Shown piece after piece: positions 38,944 through 47,170 of a stretch of 64,000 bases of DNA (positions within the stretch are counted from its first letter, which is position 1; each line of letters begins with the position of its first letter). This DNA is from an uncultured Alistipes sp. (lineage in GTDB: Bacteria > Bacteroidota > Bacteroidia > Bacteroidales > Rikenellaceae): assembly GCA_944321765.1 (NCBI GenBank), contig CALUMQ010000029.1:124001-188000 (forward strand), given 5' to 3'. The notes beneath the pieces were generated by a model. The model ran no database searches and was not told the DNA's origin. It saw only the letters and a program-made list of their open reading frames with translations. Made by a program: the position numbers and the translations under genes.

Positions 38944-40227
38944 TTATCTGATTGTTTTCGTTGTCTTGGCATCGTATACGTACGCCTCGCGGCCTCCGAC
39001 GACCGTCAGCACCGCACGCCCCTGCACCTCCCAGTCGGCAAAGGGAGTGGCATGCCCCTTCGAGCGGAACGTCGCGGGATCGATCACATAACGGGTGTCG
39101 AGGTCCAGCACCGTAAAGTCGGCCCTTTGACCCGGCTCAATGCCCCCTTCGAGGCCGAAGATCCGCCGCGGATTGGCCGACATGAGCGTCATCAGGCGGT
39201 CGAAGCCGATCACACCCTTCAGCACCAGATGCGTGTAGAGCAGCGGGAAGGCCGTTTCGAGGCCCACGATTCCCATGGCGCTGCCCTCCAGTCCGCGCGA
39301 CTTCTCGGCAGCCGTGTGCGGGGCATGATCCGTGGCCACGACCTCGATCGTACCGTCGGCAATACCCTCCAGCAGCGCCTCGCGATCGGCGCGGCTGCGC
39401 AGCGGCGGATTCATCTTGAAGCGTCCCTCCTCCTGCAGATCCTCGTCGCAGAGCAGCAGGTAGTGCGGACCCGTCTCGCAACTTACGCGAAGTCCCCGGG
39501 CCCGGGCCTCACGGACCAGCGCCACGCTCTCCTTCGTCGAGATGTGGCAGACGTGGTACTGGCACCCCGTTTTCTCGGAGAGTGCAATATCGCGCTCGAC
39601 CTGACGCCATTCGCTTTCGGATGAGATGCCCCGATGACCATGTTCGCGGCAGTAGACGCCGTCGTGAATGTAGCCGCCGTGAAGCAGGTCGTCGACCTCG
39701 CAGTGCGCGACGATCGGTTTGTGGACCGCCGCGGCCCGACACATCGCCTCCTCCATCAGGTCGGCCGACTGCACGCCGCGACCATCATCGGAAAATCCCA
39801 CGACTTGAGGGGCCAGGGCCGCAAAGTCGACCAGTTCGCCGCACCCGCGCTGCCCCAGGGTGATCGAGCCGTAGGGAAGGACATGCACCGCCGCATCGCG
39901 GCGGATGATCGCCAACTGCTCCTCAAGATGCTCCGGCGTATCGGGAGCCGGATTCAGGTTGGGCATCGAGCAGACGGTGGTATAACCGCCTGCGGCCGCG
40001 GCGGCCGTTCCGCTGGCAATGGTCTCCTTCTGCGGAAATCCCGGCTCGCGCAGGTGGACGTGTACATCGACCAGTCCCGGCACGAGGCTCAGTCCCCCGA
40101 GATCGACAATCCGGTCACCGGGCTGCGGCTCACAATCCGCAACCACCCGGTCGCCGTCGACCACGAGGCGCCCCTCCTCGAACCGACCGTTGCGAAAGAT
40201 CCGCGCATGGGTGTAGAAACTCTTCAT
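38944..40227 (-). CDS. pyrC: Dihydroorotase (type I, bacterial AllB/PyrC-like)
   Basis: A 427-residue zinc amidohydrolase that cyclises carbamoyl aspartate. The metal site VDVHVHLREPGFPQKE and the catalytic ATDHAPHTAAEKSRG are present, with HCEVDDLLHGG in between. The start is taken as 40227 (MKSFYTHARIF). An in-frame ATG at 40242 sits on the poly-U of the upstream attenuator and would add five residues. This is the first structural gene of the pyr operon, so its expression is expected to depend on read-through of that attenuator. Confidence 0.96.
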   Translation of the reverse strand: MKSFYTHARIFRNGRFEEGRLVVDGDRVVADCEPQPGDRIVDLGGLSLVPGLVDVHVHLREPGFPQKETIASGTAAAAAGGYTTVCSMPNLNPAPDTPEHLEEQLAIIRRDAAVHVLPYGSITLGQRGCGELVDFAALAPQVVGFSDDGRGVQSADLMEEAMCRAAAVHKPIVAHCEVDDLLHGGYIHDGVYCREHGHRGISSESEWRQVERDIALSEKTGCQYHVCHISTKESVALVREARARGLRVSCETGPHYLLLCDEDLQEEGRFKMNPPLRSRADREALLEGIADGTIEVVATDHAPHTAAEKSRGLEGSAMGIVGLETAFPLLYTHLVLKGVIGFDRLMTLMSANPRRIFGLEGGIEPGQRADFTVLDLDTRYVIDPATFRSKGHATPFADWEVQGRAVLTVVGGREAYVYDAKTTKTIR

Positions 40228-40241
40228 CGTTTGCTGTCGCA

Positions 40242-40273
40242 TAAAAAAATAGGGCAACCTAAACAGTTACCCT
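40242..40273 (-). terminator. Intrinsic terminator (attenuator) before pyrC
   Basis: Minus strand arms AGGGTAAC (40273-40266) and GTTGCCCT (40258-40251) pair with one U-G and a 7-base loop, followed by ATTTTTTTA. It lies 15 bases before pyrC and overlaps the stop codon of the leader ORF. Confidence 0.85.
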
Positions 40274-40373
40274 AAAGAAACAAAATACCCGAATCCGCCG
40301 GAAATTGGAACCCCGACCAATAATCCCGCAACCGAAATGATTGCGCTAATGGTATGTTGGGGTTACGCTTCAT
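40272..40373 (-). CDS. Putative pyr leader peptide (33 codons)
   Basis: ATG at 40373 lies about 26 bases after the predicted transcription start. It opens a 33-codon frame beginning MKRNPNIPLAQSF and ending ADSGILFL-stop. The TAG stop (40274-40272) forms the first bases of the attenuator's 5' arm. The last codons are U-rich: GTATTTTGTTTCTTTAG. Upstream, CGCAA/TTGCG (40345-40341, 40331-40327) and AACCCC/GGGGTT (40364-40359, 40314-40309) could form a nested pause hairpin. The arrangement copies enterobacterial pyrBI and pyrE leaders, where low UTP stalls polymerase in the U-run, the ribosome catches up and blocks the terminator. Translation of this ORF is inferred, not shown. Confidence 0.6.
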   Translation of the reverse strand: MKRNPNIPLAQSFRLRDYWSGFQFPADSGILFL

Positions 40374-40406
40374 AGGTTTGGACTCAGGTGTCGCCGTAAT
40401 TGGTTA

Positions 40407-40438
40407 CAAAGATAGCGGTTTTTCATCGGGTGCGCAAA
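40407..40438 (-). promoter_or_regulatory. Promoter of the pyr operon
   Basis: Minus strand TTTG (40438-40435), 20 bases, TATCTTTG (40414-40407), a full consensus match. Predicted start near 40399 gives a leader of about 170 nt before pyrC. Confidence 0.8.
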
Positions 40439-40572
40439 ATTTTTGCGGGATTTTTTTCAACACCCCACGCCAACCGGCCTCGGGAACCGGGTCCTTGCAC
40501 CTATTATTTAAAGCAGCCGAAGATGACAGACAGCTGGATCCCGACACAACCGGTATCCGCCGGATAAAATCA

Positions 40573-40601
40573 GAGCCCGGGGCCTTTCGATCCCCGGGCT
40601 C
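40573..40601 (-). terminator. Terminator of the OPA-family antiporter gene
   Basis: A perfect 10-bp stem, GAGCCCGGGG and CCCCGGGCTC, with a 9-base loop. On the minus strand it is followed by TGATTTTAT. It prevents read-through from the antiporter gene into the pyr leader. Confidence 0.75.
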
Positions 40602-40703
40602 CCACACATCCCTATCTTACTCTGTTTTGCCTCGTTCTGTTCCCCGGACGTCTGAGTCCGTTCGGGAGGAGCCGACGCAGAGTTGCCGTACGGCCCCGGC
40701 AGT

Positions 40704-42173
40704 TTATGCCTTGTTTGCGGAGGCGGCCTCAGCGTCGTCCTCGTAGCCATCAGCCTTGGCTCCCCACATCAGCAGGAAGACCAGCATGCCCACGACGGCA
40801 ACGCCGATAATGCCGACATAGGCCCAGCTCCATCCATAATGCTGGGCAACGTAGCCGAGACCCACGCCCGAAACGAGCGTCGAAGCGTAACCGAAGAGTC
40901 CCGTGAGGCCGTTGGCCGTTGCCGCTGCACGTTTCGTCGCCTGGTTCGCCGCAGCGATGCCGATCAGCGCCTGCGGACCGTAGATACAGAATCCCGCGGC
41001 GCACAGCGAAGCGAAGAGCAGCCAGATCGGGGCATCCGAGGGCAGCTGCCAGAAGATGAAGACAAACAGCGCGGCGCCGGCCATGCAGAAGACACACGTA
41101 CGGTGTGCGCGCCCCTTGAGCCACTTGTCGGTCGCCCAACCCGAGAAGAGCATACCGAGAATACCGGCGATCTCGAACATCGCCACGAGCCATCCGGCAT
41201 GCTCCATGCTCACGCCCTTCGACTGACTCAGCAGCGACGGGCCCCAGTCGAGCACCGAGAAGCGTACGACATAGACGAAGAAGTTGGCAACGCCGAGGAT
41301 CCAGATCAGCGGATTCTTGAAGACGTATTTCATCAGGAAGGCCCGATGTTCGTCACCCTGCTTCTTGCTCTTGACCTCCTGCGTACGGGTACCCTCCAGT
41401 TCGGGAAGTCCGACGGATGTCGGCGTGTCCCGCAGGAAGAGCACCAGACCCAGAGCACCCGCCAATGCTATGCCCGAGGGGATCCAGAAGCACCACCTCC
41501 AGGCGCCGTAATGCGCCGCGAAGGTCATCACCGTGGCCATGCCCTCCGGATCGGAGGGATCGATGCCCAGGTTGGCGGCGATCTGCGATACGGCCGCAGG
41601 ATCGTCACTGACGTTCTGGCCCATGTGCCCCATCAGATAGCCGCAGAGAATCACCACCAGACCGGCTCCGATCGAGTGCGAAGTATTCCACACCGACATC
41701 TTCGTGGCCAGCTGCTTGGGAGGTACCCAGTGCGTCAGCAGGCGTGCGCACGGAGGAAAGCCGCTGCCCTGCAGCAGGCCGTTGACCACCCACATCACCC
41801 CCATGAAGAGGATCATCGTGTTGGTGAACTGCGTGCCCATGTGTTCGCCCGTGATCCAGTAGGAGACATCCTCACCGAAGCCGAAGGCAAAGTTGGCCAG
41901 GGCGCAGAGGGCCAGGCCGATGGCCATGTACCAGCGGGCGTTCATCCGGTCGGCGAAGATGCCGTTGATGAAGCGCGAGAATCCGTAGATGAGGCCATTG
42001 AGCGTCAGGAAGATACCGAGGCTCGTCTTCGAGATGCCGAGGTCGGCCTCCAGGCCGGGCATGGCCAGCGAGAAGTTTTTGCGCACGAAGTAGAACAGCG
42101 CATAGCCGATCATCGTAGCGAGGATCGTCCGCGTCTGCCAATACTTGAAACGCTTGCTTTGTTCAGGTGTCAT
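40704..42173 (-). CDS. Organophosphate:phosphate antiporter (GlpT/UhpT-like MFS)
   Basis: A 489-residue inner-membrane transporter with about 12 membrane segments of the OPA branch of the major facilitator superfamily. KRFKYWQTRTILATMIGYA with FYFVRKNFSLAMPG at the N-terminus and FINGIFADRMNARW are family marks; the loop after segment 6 carries LFLRDTPTSVGLPELEG. Family members exchange inorganic phosphate for glycerol-3-phosphate or hexose phosphates. Glycerol-3-phosphate is the most likely substrate, but the sequence alone does not settle it. A TATCTTTG box lies 31 bases before the start. Confidence 0.88.
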   Translation of the reverse strand: MTPEQSKRFKYWQTRTILATMIGYALFYFVRKNFSLAMPGLEADLGISKTSLGIFLTLNGLIYGFSRFINGIFADRMNARWYMAIGLALCALANFAFGFGEDVSYWITGEHMGTQFTNTMILFMGVMWVVNGLLQGSGFPPCARLLTHWVPPKQLATKMSVWNTSHSIGAGLVVILCGYLMGHMGQNVSDDPAAVSQIAANLGIDPSDPEGMATVMTFAAHYGAWRWCFWIPSGIALAGALGLVLFLRDTPTSVGLPELEGTRTQEVKSKKQGDEHRAFLMKYVFKNPLIWILGVANFFVYVVRFSVLDWGPSLLSQSKGVSMEHAGWLVAMFEIAGILGMLFSGWATDKWLKGRAHRTCVFCMAGAALFVFIFWQLPSDAPIWLLFASLCAAGFCIYGPQALIGIAAANQATKRAAATANGLTGLFGYASTLVSGVGLGYVAQHYGWSWAYVGIIGVAVVGMLVFLLMWGAKADGYEDDAEAASANKA

Positions 42174-42203
42174 TTCGGAATGAAAGAGTTAGGTTTCAAG
42201 ACT

Positions 42204-42211
42204 CAAAGATA
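42204..42211 (-). promoter_or_regulatory. -7 box for the antiporter gene
   Basis: TATCTTTG on the minus strand, with only a weak TTAG in the -33 position. Predicted leader is about 24 nt. Confidence 0.5.
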
Positions 42212-42405
42212 CAACTTTCGGATTGATTCTCTAAATCCTGAGCCTATTTTTTTCGCCCCAGGAACGAAAATTCCCCACGCCGACCTCCCCTCAGAGGTTC
42301 TCGAACCATGCAAAAGGCGGCAAAACAGCTCTTCGCGTCGATACGACGCCCCGCCTCCGGGGAAAGTTTTTCACCTCCGCAGGCCGAATGAACGAAAAAA
42401 AAGCA

Positions 42406-42413
42406 TATCTTTG
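42406..42413 (+). promoter_or_regulatory. -7 box for the HAD phosphatase gene
   Basis: TATCTTTG on the plus strand without a recognisable TTTG upstream. It would start transcription near 42420, which favours the ATG at 42496 over that at 42388. Confidence 0.4.
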
Positions 42414-42495
42414 GATCGAAAAAGAGCCGGGACGCAACCATTTCGTTCCAAAACACCGCTGCCCCACACCCAAACGCAATCAACCTTTCATTCGC

Positions 42496-43365
42496 ATGAA
42501 TACGACACCATTCCACCGCTACCGCTCCGTCTGGGAGCATGACGAACTGATGGCACGCCTGCGCCGCATCCGCCACGTGGCTCTCGACATGGACGGCACG
42601 ATCTACATGGGCATGTCGCTCTTTCCCTACACGCAGCCCTTTCTGAAGAGCCTCCACGGGCTGGGCGTCGGCTACTCGTTCCTGACGAACAACCCCTCGA
42701 AGTGCATCGACGACTATCTGCACAAGCTCCGAACGCTGGGAATCGAAGCCACGCGCGAGGAGATGTACACCACCACGCTGGCCACGATCGACTATCTCCG
42801 GGCCCACTACCCCACGGCCCGACGCCTCTTCCTGCTCGGAACCCCTTCGATGATCTCGGAGTTCGAGGCCGCGGGATACGTCTCCTGCGCCGCCTCGGCC
42901 GACGACCGGCCGGACGCCGTCATCGTGGCTTTCGACATGACGCTCCAATACGAACGGCTCTGCCGCGCGGCCTGGTGGATAAAGCAGGGGCTTCCCTACA
43001 TCGCCACCAATCCCGACCGGATCTGCCCGACCGATCAGCCCACCGTGCTGGTCGACTGCGGATCGATCTGCGCCTGCATCGAACACGCCACGGGGCGCAA
43101 GCCCGACATCACGCTCGGGAAGCCCGATCCCAACATGCTCTCGGGCATCCTCGCCCGCCACGGTCTGCGTCCCGACGAGATCGCCATGGTCGGCGACCGG
43201 CTCTACACCGACGTACAGATGGCCCACAACGCCGGAGCGATGGGCGTTCTGGTGCTTTCGGGCGAAACGACGCTCGAGGTGGCCGAGCAGGCCGACCCTC
43301 AGCCGCACATCACGGCCGAGAGCATCGAGGTGCTCGGGGAGCTGATCCGCGAGGCACACCGGTAA
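42496..43365 (+). CDS. HAD-superfamily hydrolase, NagD-like (subfamily IIA)
   Basis: A 289-residue cytoplasmic phosphatase. The four HAD motifs are visible: LDMDGTIYMG (nucleophile Asp in motif I), FLTNNPSK (motif II), GKPDPNML (motif III Lys) and MVGDRLYTDVQMA (motif IV). The large C2 cap between motifs II and III is typical of NagD and 4-nitrophenylphosphatase-like enzymes that act on nucleotides or sugar phosphates. The start at 42496 (MNTTPFHRYRSVW) is preferred. It is divergent from the organophosphate antiporter, so a link in phosphate-ester use is possible. Confidence 0.88.
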   Translation: MNTTPFHRYRSVWEHDELMARLRRIRHVALDMDGTIYMGMSLFPYTQPFLKSLHGLGVGYSFLTNNPSKCIDDYLHKLRTLGIEATREEMYTTTLATIDYLRAHYPTARRLFLLGTPSMISEFEAAGYVSCAASADDRPDAVIVAFDMTLQYERLCRAAWWIKQGLPYIATNPDRICPTDQPTVLVDCGSICACIEHATGRKPDITLGKPDPNMLSGILARHGLRPDEIAMVGDRLYTDVQMAHNAGAMGVLVLSGETTLEVAEQADPQPHITAESIEVLGELIREAHR

Positions 43366-43422
43366 ACGTACGGGAGGGATTGCCGGAGGCCGTACGGCCC
43401 ATCCACCGGCATCAAAAAACAA

Positions 43423-43453
43423 CATGTCCGGGACCTTTCGGGTCCCGGACATG
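43423..43453. terminator. Bidirectional hairpin between convergent genes
   Basis: A perfect 13-bp stem, CATGTCCGGGACC and GGTCCCGGACATG, with loop TTTCG. On the minus strand it is followed by TTGTTTTTTG, so it should terminate the BACON/FISUMP gene well. On the plus strand the T-tract is poor. Confidence 0.75.
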
Positions 43454-43476
43454 CCGTTTCAGGCCTATGCGGCCAA

Positions 43477-45084
43477 TCACTCCTTCACACAGCGCAATCC
43501 ATAGGCCGTAGTCAGTTTCCGTTCATACTGGGAGCCTTCGGCCGTATCGGTGCCCGGCTTCCAGTCATACATGGGGCACGGCTTGCCCCCTATGAGCGTT
43601 GTCGAGCAATAGGCCGCCGCTCGTCCCGGATAGAGGATACATCCGCTGTCCCCCTTGCGGAACATGGTCGACGGACCGATGAGCGTTCCTCCGGATTTAA
43701 GCACGTACCAGCGGCTGTAGGTGTCGCCCGAATCCTGATTCTTGGTGGCATTGCCCTCCAGATAGGAAAGCAGCGTCTGCCATTCGTCCGCCGTCGGGAT
43801 ACGATATCCAACCGGACAGGGGTCGTTCACGCCCTTGCCGCCCTCGATCCAGCCGGCCGTCATCGCTTCGGAGGATTGGGTATAGAAGGTCGTCGGGTGG
43901 GTGTTGGCTCCCGCGGCGGTCATCTCCTCGTCGCTGACAATCCAGCCAGTAATGTGGGCCGTATTGAAAACCACGTCTCGCGTCATGGTACCGAAAGCCT
44001 TGGGATAGGTCGCATGTCCCTCGTAATACTTGTTCTTCGAAAGGATCTTCGCCCCCACAAAGGGTTCCTTGCGGCCCCACTGGTAGAAGAGTCCGTACGA
44101 ACGGTAGTCCTGCACGCAGGCCTTCGGGTCGGTCGTATAATACTCGGCTCCGACGTTGCGGTCCTGCCATACCACTCCGTTGATGGCCATGTCGGCGGGC
44201 GTCTTGTCGACCACCCAGACCAGCCACGACCAGAGAATCTCACCGCCCGCATCGAACAGGGCCACCACGCCACTGCCCTGCTTGCCGGCAGCGGCCGAGC
44301 AGGTAATCTCATTGCTCGAGGCATCGTACGACAGATTCGACACGAGCCCCGACTCCGTAAGCCACAGCCAGTCGACGGACGAACCCTTGACATACGATCC
44401 GTCCGCAAGCCGTGCCGGGAACGAGAGGCTCCCGCCCGCCTGGACAACAACCGTATTCGCGCCCGTCGAACGCTGCACGACGGTCACCTGCTGGGGCTCG
44501 ACACCCTCCATTTCGGAGACAAAGGTCAGCACCGCACTGCGCGGGCGCACGCCGTCGTCACCGTCGGTCAGCATGATATCGACGGCCGTGCTCTTCGTCC
44601 CTTCGGTCTGCGAGACGCTGCACCAGTCGGTCGTGCCTTCGACCTTCCACGCCACGGAGGCCTGCAGATTCACGGTCAGGTCACCCTCCGTACCATAGGC
44701 AACAAGGCTGTTGCCGTTCTTGTCCAGCACGAGGATCGGTTCGAACTTCTCCTGCGTCACGGTGAGGGTGTGTTTCTCCTCGCCGCCGGCAAAGAAATGC
44801 ACCTTCGTCGTACGCTCCTCGGGCTGGAAACTCTGATCGACCGTCAGCACGATCTTCTTCGTATGAGACCCTTCGGTGACATTGGTGTGGCACCACGTAT
44901 CGTCGCAGGTGATCGTCCACGGCGCATCGGCGGTTATTTCGAGAACACTCCGGCCTCCGAACATGTCGAACGACACCTGGTCTTCGAGCAGGGAGAGCTC
45001 CGGTTCTGCAACTTCGGGATCGTCGCTGCACGCCGCACAACAGGCAACGGCCGCAACGGTCAGAAAAATGAATAATCTTTTCAT
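43477..45084 (-). CDS. BACON/FISUMP-domain surface lipoprotein
   Basis: A 535-residue lipoprotein (MKRLFIFLTVAAVACCAAC, then SDDPE, an acidic export-like signal). Two BACON-type Ig domains follow (about residues 30-115 and 115-215; WTITCDDTWCHTNVTEGSHT and WKVEGTTDWCSVSQTEGTKS are the typical strands). The C-terminal half, about 290-535, is a FISUMP domain (INGVVWQDRNVGAEYY, FYQWGRKEPF, NDPCPVGYRIPTADEWQ, YGLRCVKE). Both modules occur in ligand-binding surface proteins of this phylum. It is the last gene of the SusC/SusD locus, probably a surface binder. Confidence 0.85.
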   Translation of the reverse strand: MKRLFIFLTVAAVACCAACSDDPEVAEPELSLLEDQVSFDMFGGRSVLEITADAPWTITCDDTWCHTNVTEGSHTKKIVLTVDQSFQPEERTTKVHFFAGGEEKHTLTVTQEKFEPILVLDKNGNSLVAYGTEGDLTVNLQASVAWKVEGTTDWCSVSQTEGTKSTAVDIMLTDGDDGVRPRSAVLTFVSEMEGVEPQQVTVVQRSTGANTVVVQAGGSLSFPARLADGSYVKGSSVDWLWLTESGLVSNLSYDASSNEITCSAAAGKQGSGVVALFDAGGEILWSWLVWVVDKTPADMAINGVVWQDRNVGAEYYTTDPKACVQDYRSYGLFYQWGRKEPFVGAKILSKNKYYEGHATYPKAFGTMTRDVVFNTAHITGWIVSDEEMTAAGANTHPTTFYTQSSEAMTAGWIEGGKGVNDPCPVGYRIPTADEWQTLLSYLEGNATKNQDSGDTYSRWYVLKSGGTLIGPSTMFRKGDSGCILYPGRAAAYCSTTLIGGKPCPMYDWKPGTDTAEGSQYERKLTTAYGLRCVKE

Positions 45085-45127
45085 AATAATAGTTCAGGTT
45101 GTTTTAAATTTCATGTATGGCTCCCCG

Positions 45128-46630
45128 CTACCAGGCCACGGATGACTCCCAGGTGCGTCCGAAACAGTCGGTAACACGCACCGTTCCGCCCCGCTCGCCC
45201 TCCGCACGCACGCGGAACATGTGCCACGTGTTGGTCGGCGTAGCGCCCCGCTGGCCCATTGCCAGCACCTCTTCGTAGTAGGGATCGGTATGCTGCACGC
45301 GCTCCATCGCAACGCCCTGGCCATCCGTATCGGGAATCCACTCCACGTCGCTCCACTGGGTATCGTATCCCCAGACATTGGCGTAGACGTAGTCCGATTC
45401 CGTGCGTGCGGGAGCATACAGACGCATCTGCATCTCCTCGGGCTCTCCGACAGACTTGTAATACCACGAGAGCTGCTCGCCGTCGACATCGACCACCAGA
45501 TAGCCCCGGGGCGTACCGTCGCAGTTGACATCCCCGTTGATATACAGATCCCCCGGCGTGCGGGCGATGCAGTGCATGACCTTTTGACCGTCGTCGTAGC
45601 GATAGGTGTCGTGGTAATGCTTGTGTCCCCCGAAAGCGTGCACCTTGTAAGGGCTTATCGCATCGAAGAAGCGCTGGTAGTTCCGGTAGTTCTTCGCCTC
45701 GGTATTCCTCGTGAGGTAGAGAATCGGGCAATGGGCCGACACGACGAGCGTGCTGCCCTCCGGGACATGGCTCAGATCGGCCTCCAGCCACTCGCAGATC
45801 TCGTCCGTCAGCCCCCGGCTGTACCCGCTGTCCTTACCGGACGTGTGGGAATCGAACAGGACGTTGTCGAGAAACACGTAATGGATCTTCCCGATATTGA
45901 CCGAATAGTTGGCAGGGCCGAAATAGCGTTCGTAATTCTCCAGAGCGAGCGAATCGGTCGGCTGCGCCGGATCGTGGTCATGATTCCCGGGCAGGCTGAA
46001 GGTGGTGAAGCCCATCGTTTCGAGCCCCTGGCGGTATTTCGGGTACAGCGACATGTCGTTCCACACCAGATCGCCGAGGCTGATGCCGTAGACTTCCTCC
46101 GGAAGCTCCTCCACGGTCTTCAGCACGTCGGGAACCACGTAATTGAAGTAGGACGTCTCCGACGCGTTGCCGGTCGAGAGCTGGATGTCGGCCATGACGA
46201 TCAGCGAGTAACGGTCGGCCGGAGCCTCGCGGCGCGTCAGGGTGAAATCAGCCCGGTTGACGGCCTGGTCAGCGTCGATCCGACGGTAGAAGCGCGGGCA
46301 ACTCTGCGTTGCGGAGATTTCGTATCCGGACGGTGTGGAGACAAAGACGAAATGGCGCCGTTTCAGATCGGATGGCAGATAATAGACACCGTCGGCGTCC
46401 GTCACGGTCACCTTCAGGCCGTCACTGACGACAACCCCGGCAATCCCGGCCCCCTGGTCGTCCCGGACGATCCCCTTGACGGTCATTCCGGCCTTGTCGG
46501 GAATCTCCACCGAAGAGACACCACCGCCGCTGCCCCCGCTTTCGCCGGAGGATGAGCAGGCCGTCAGTCCGAAGACCAGCAGCACGGCCAGCAGCACATG
46601 CAAGTAATATTTTGTCATCGTTTGATTCAT
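45128..46630 (-). CDS. Calcineurin-like phosphoesterase lipoprotein
   Basis: A 500-residue lipoprotein (lipobox LTAC near residue 25, then a Ser/Gly linker). In order: an N-terminal Ig-like domain (KGIVRDDQGAGIAGVVVSDG), the metallophosphatase core and a C-terminal beta domain, the Metallophos N-core-C layout common in Bacteroides. Metal motifs are IVMADIQLS (Gln in place of the usual His), SLGDLVWND, LPGNHDHD, SAHCPI and FGGHKHYHD. It is predicted to hydrolyse a phosphomonoester or diester outside the inner membrane with two metals. A start at 46618 is also possible. It is fifth of seven genes in the locus. Confidence 0.88.
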   Translation of the reverse strand: MNQTMTKYYLHVLLAVLLVFGLTACSSSGESGGSGGGVSSVEIPDKAGMTVKGIVRDDQGAGIAGVVVSDGLKVTVTDADGVYYLPSDLKRRHFVFVSTPSGYEISATQSCPRFYRRIDADQAVNRADFTLTRREAPADRYSLIVMADIQLSTGNASETSYFNYVVPDVLKTVEELPEEVYGISLGDLVWNDMSLYPKYRQGLETMGFTTFSLPGNHDHDPAQPTDSLALENYERYFGPANYSVNIGKIHYVFLDNVLFDSHTSGKDSGYSRGLTDEICEWLEADLSHVPEGSTLVVSAHCPILYLTRNTEAKNYRNYQRFFDAISPYKVHAFGGHKHYHDTYRYDDGQKVMHCIARTPGDLYINGDVNCDGTPRGYLVVDVDGEQLSWYYKSVGEPEEMQMRLYAPARTESDYVYANVWGYDTQWSDVEWIPDTDGQGVAMERVQHTDPYYEEVLAMGQRGATPTNTWHMFRVRAEGERGGTVRVTDCFGRTWESSVAW

Positions 46631-46669
46631 TGAAGGATACGGAGGAGGCGGACCTCCCCCGTATCGGGA

Positions 46670-47152
46670 CTATTTCATGACGACCTGGATGATGACGCTG
46701 TTCTTCTCCGGACGCACCATGCCCTGATCGGCGGCAACGACCGACAGCGGAAGCACGTACGACGAATCGATGCCGTCGGCGATCATCGCCGCAGCGTCAA
46801 AGCGGATCTCCGTCAGGCTCATGATCTTGTCGCCCGACAGATGAACCTGCGGATCAAAGGCGTAATACTTCTCGGGAAGCACCTGCAGTTCGAGGTTGTT
46901 CTCCACGTTGTAAACATCGAGGACCGAAGGATCGGCCACAAGCTGCACGGTAACCGCATCGTCGTTATAGCCGCCCTTGTAGAGGTAGAGGTCGTAGACG
47001 CACGCCTCGGACGAGGCGGCATCGTACTCCAGCGTCTGGAAATCATTCTTCGGCAGGCAGACCATCGTCTCTACCGTATCGTAGACAATATAGTCGTCGC
47101 CACACCCCACGGCTCCCAGCAAGAGCAGGATATAGATTCCTAATTTTTTCAT
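46670..47152 (-). CDS. DUF1735-like lipoprotein
   Basis: A 160-residue lipoprotein (MKKLGIYILLLLGAVGC, then GDDYIVYD). The sequence KNDFQTLEYDAASSEACVYD, then strands with VQLVADPSVLDVYN, and ending VIIQVVMK, resembles the DUF1735 (BT_3987-like) domain that commonly follows SusD in Bacteroidetes loci and is thought to help bind ligand at the surface. It lies 18 bases after susD. It consists of this single domain only. Confidence 0.75.
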   Translation of the reverse strand: MKKLGIYILLLLGAVGCGDDYIVYDTVETMVCLPKNDFQTLEYDAASSEACVYDLYLYKGGYNDDAVTVQLVADPSVLDVYNVENNLELQVLPEKYYAFDPQVHLSGDKIMSLTEIRFDAAAMIADGIDSSYVLPLSVVAADQGMVRPEKNSVIIQVVMK

Positions 47153-47170
47153 CGTAATCGGAAGTTAAGA

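Larger units (their letters stand above)
40374..40703. other. Intergenic region between pyr leader and MFS gene
   Basis: Holds the pyr promoter (40407-40438), the start of its leader, and the terminator of the antiporter gene (40573-40601). Between 40440 and 40570 I see no further ORF or structure that I can support. Confidence 0.6.
42174..42495. other. Divergent intergenic region between antiporter and HAD genes
   Basis: Contains outward-facing -7 boxes at 42204-42211 (-) and 42406-42413 (+). A short GC hairpin (CCCCG...CGGGG) lies near 42350. I see no additional gene; the in-frame ATG at 42388 precedes the predicted start of the + transcript. Confidence 0.55.

Noticed and set aside
42388-42495. 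36-residue N-terminal extension of the HAD phosphatase
   Set aside because: It precedes the predicted transcription start near 42420 and is unlike any HAD sequence; the ATG at 42496 is preferred.
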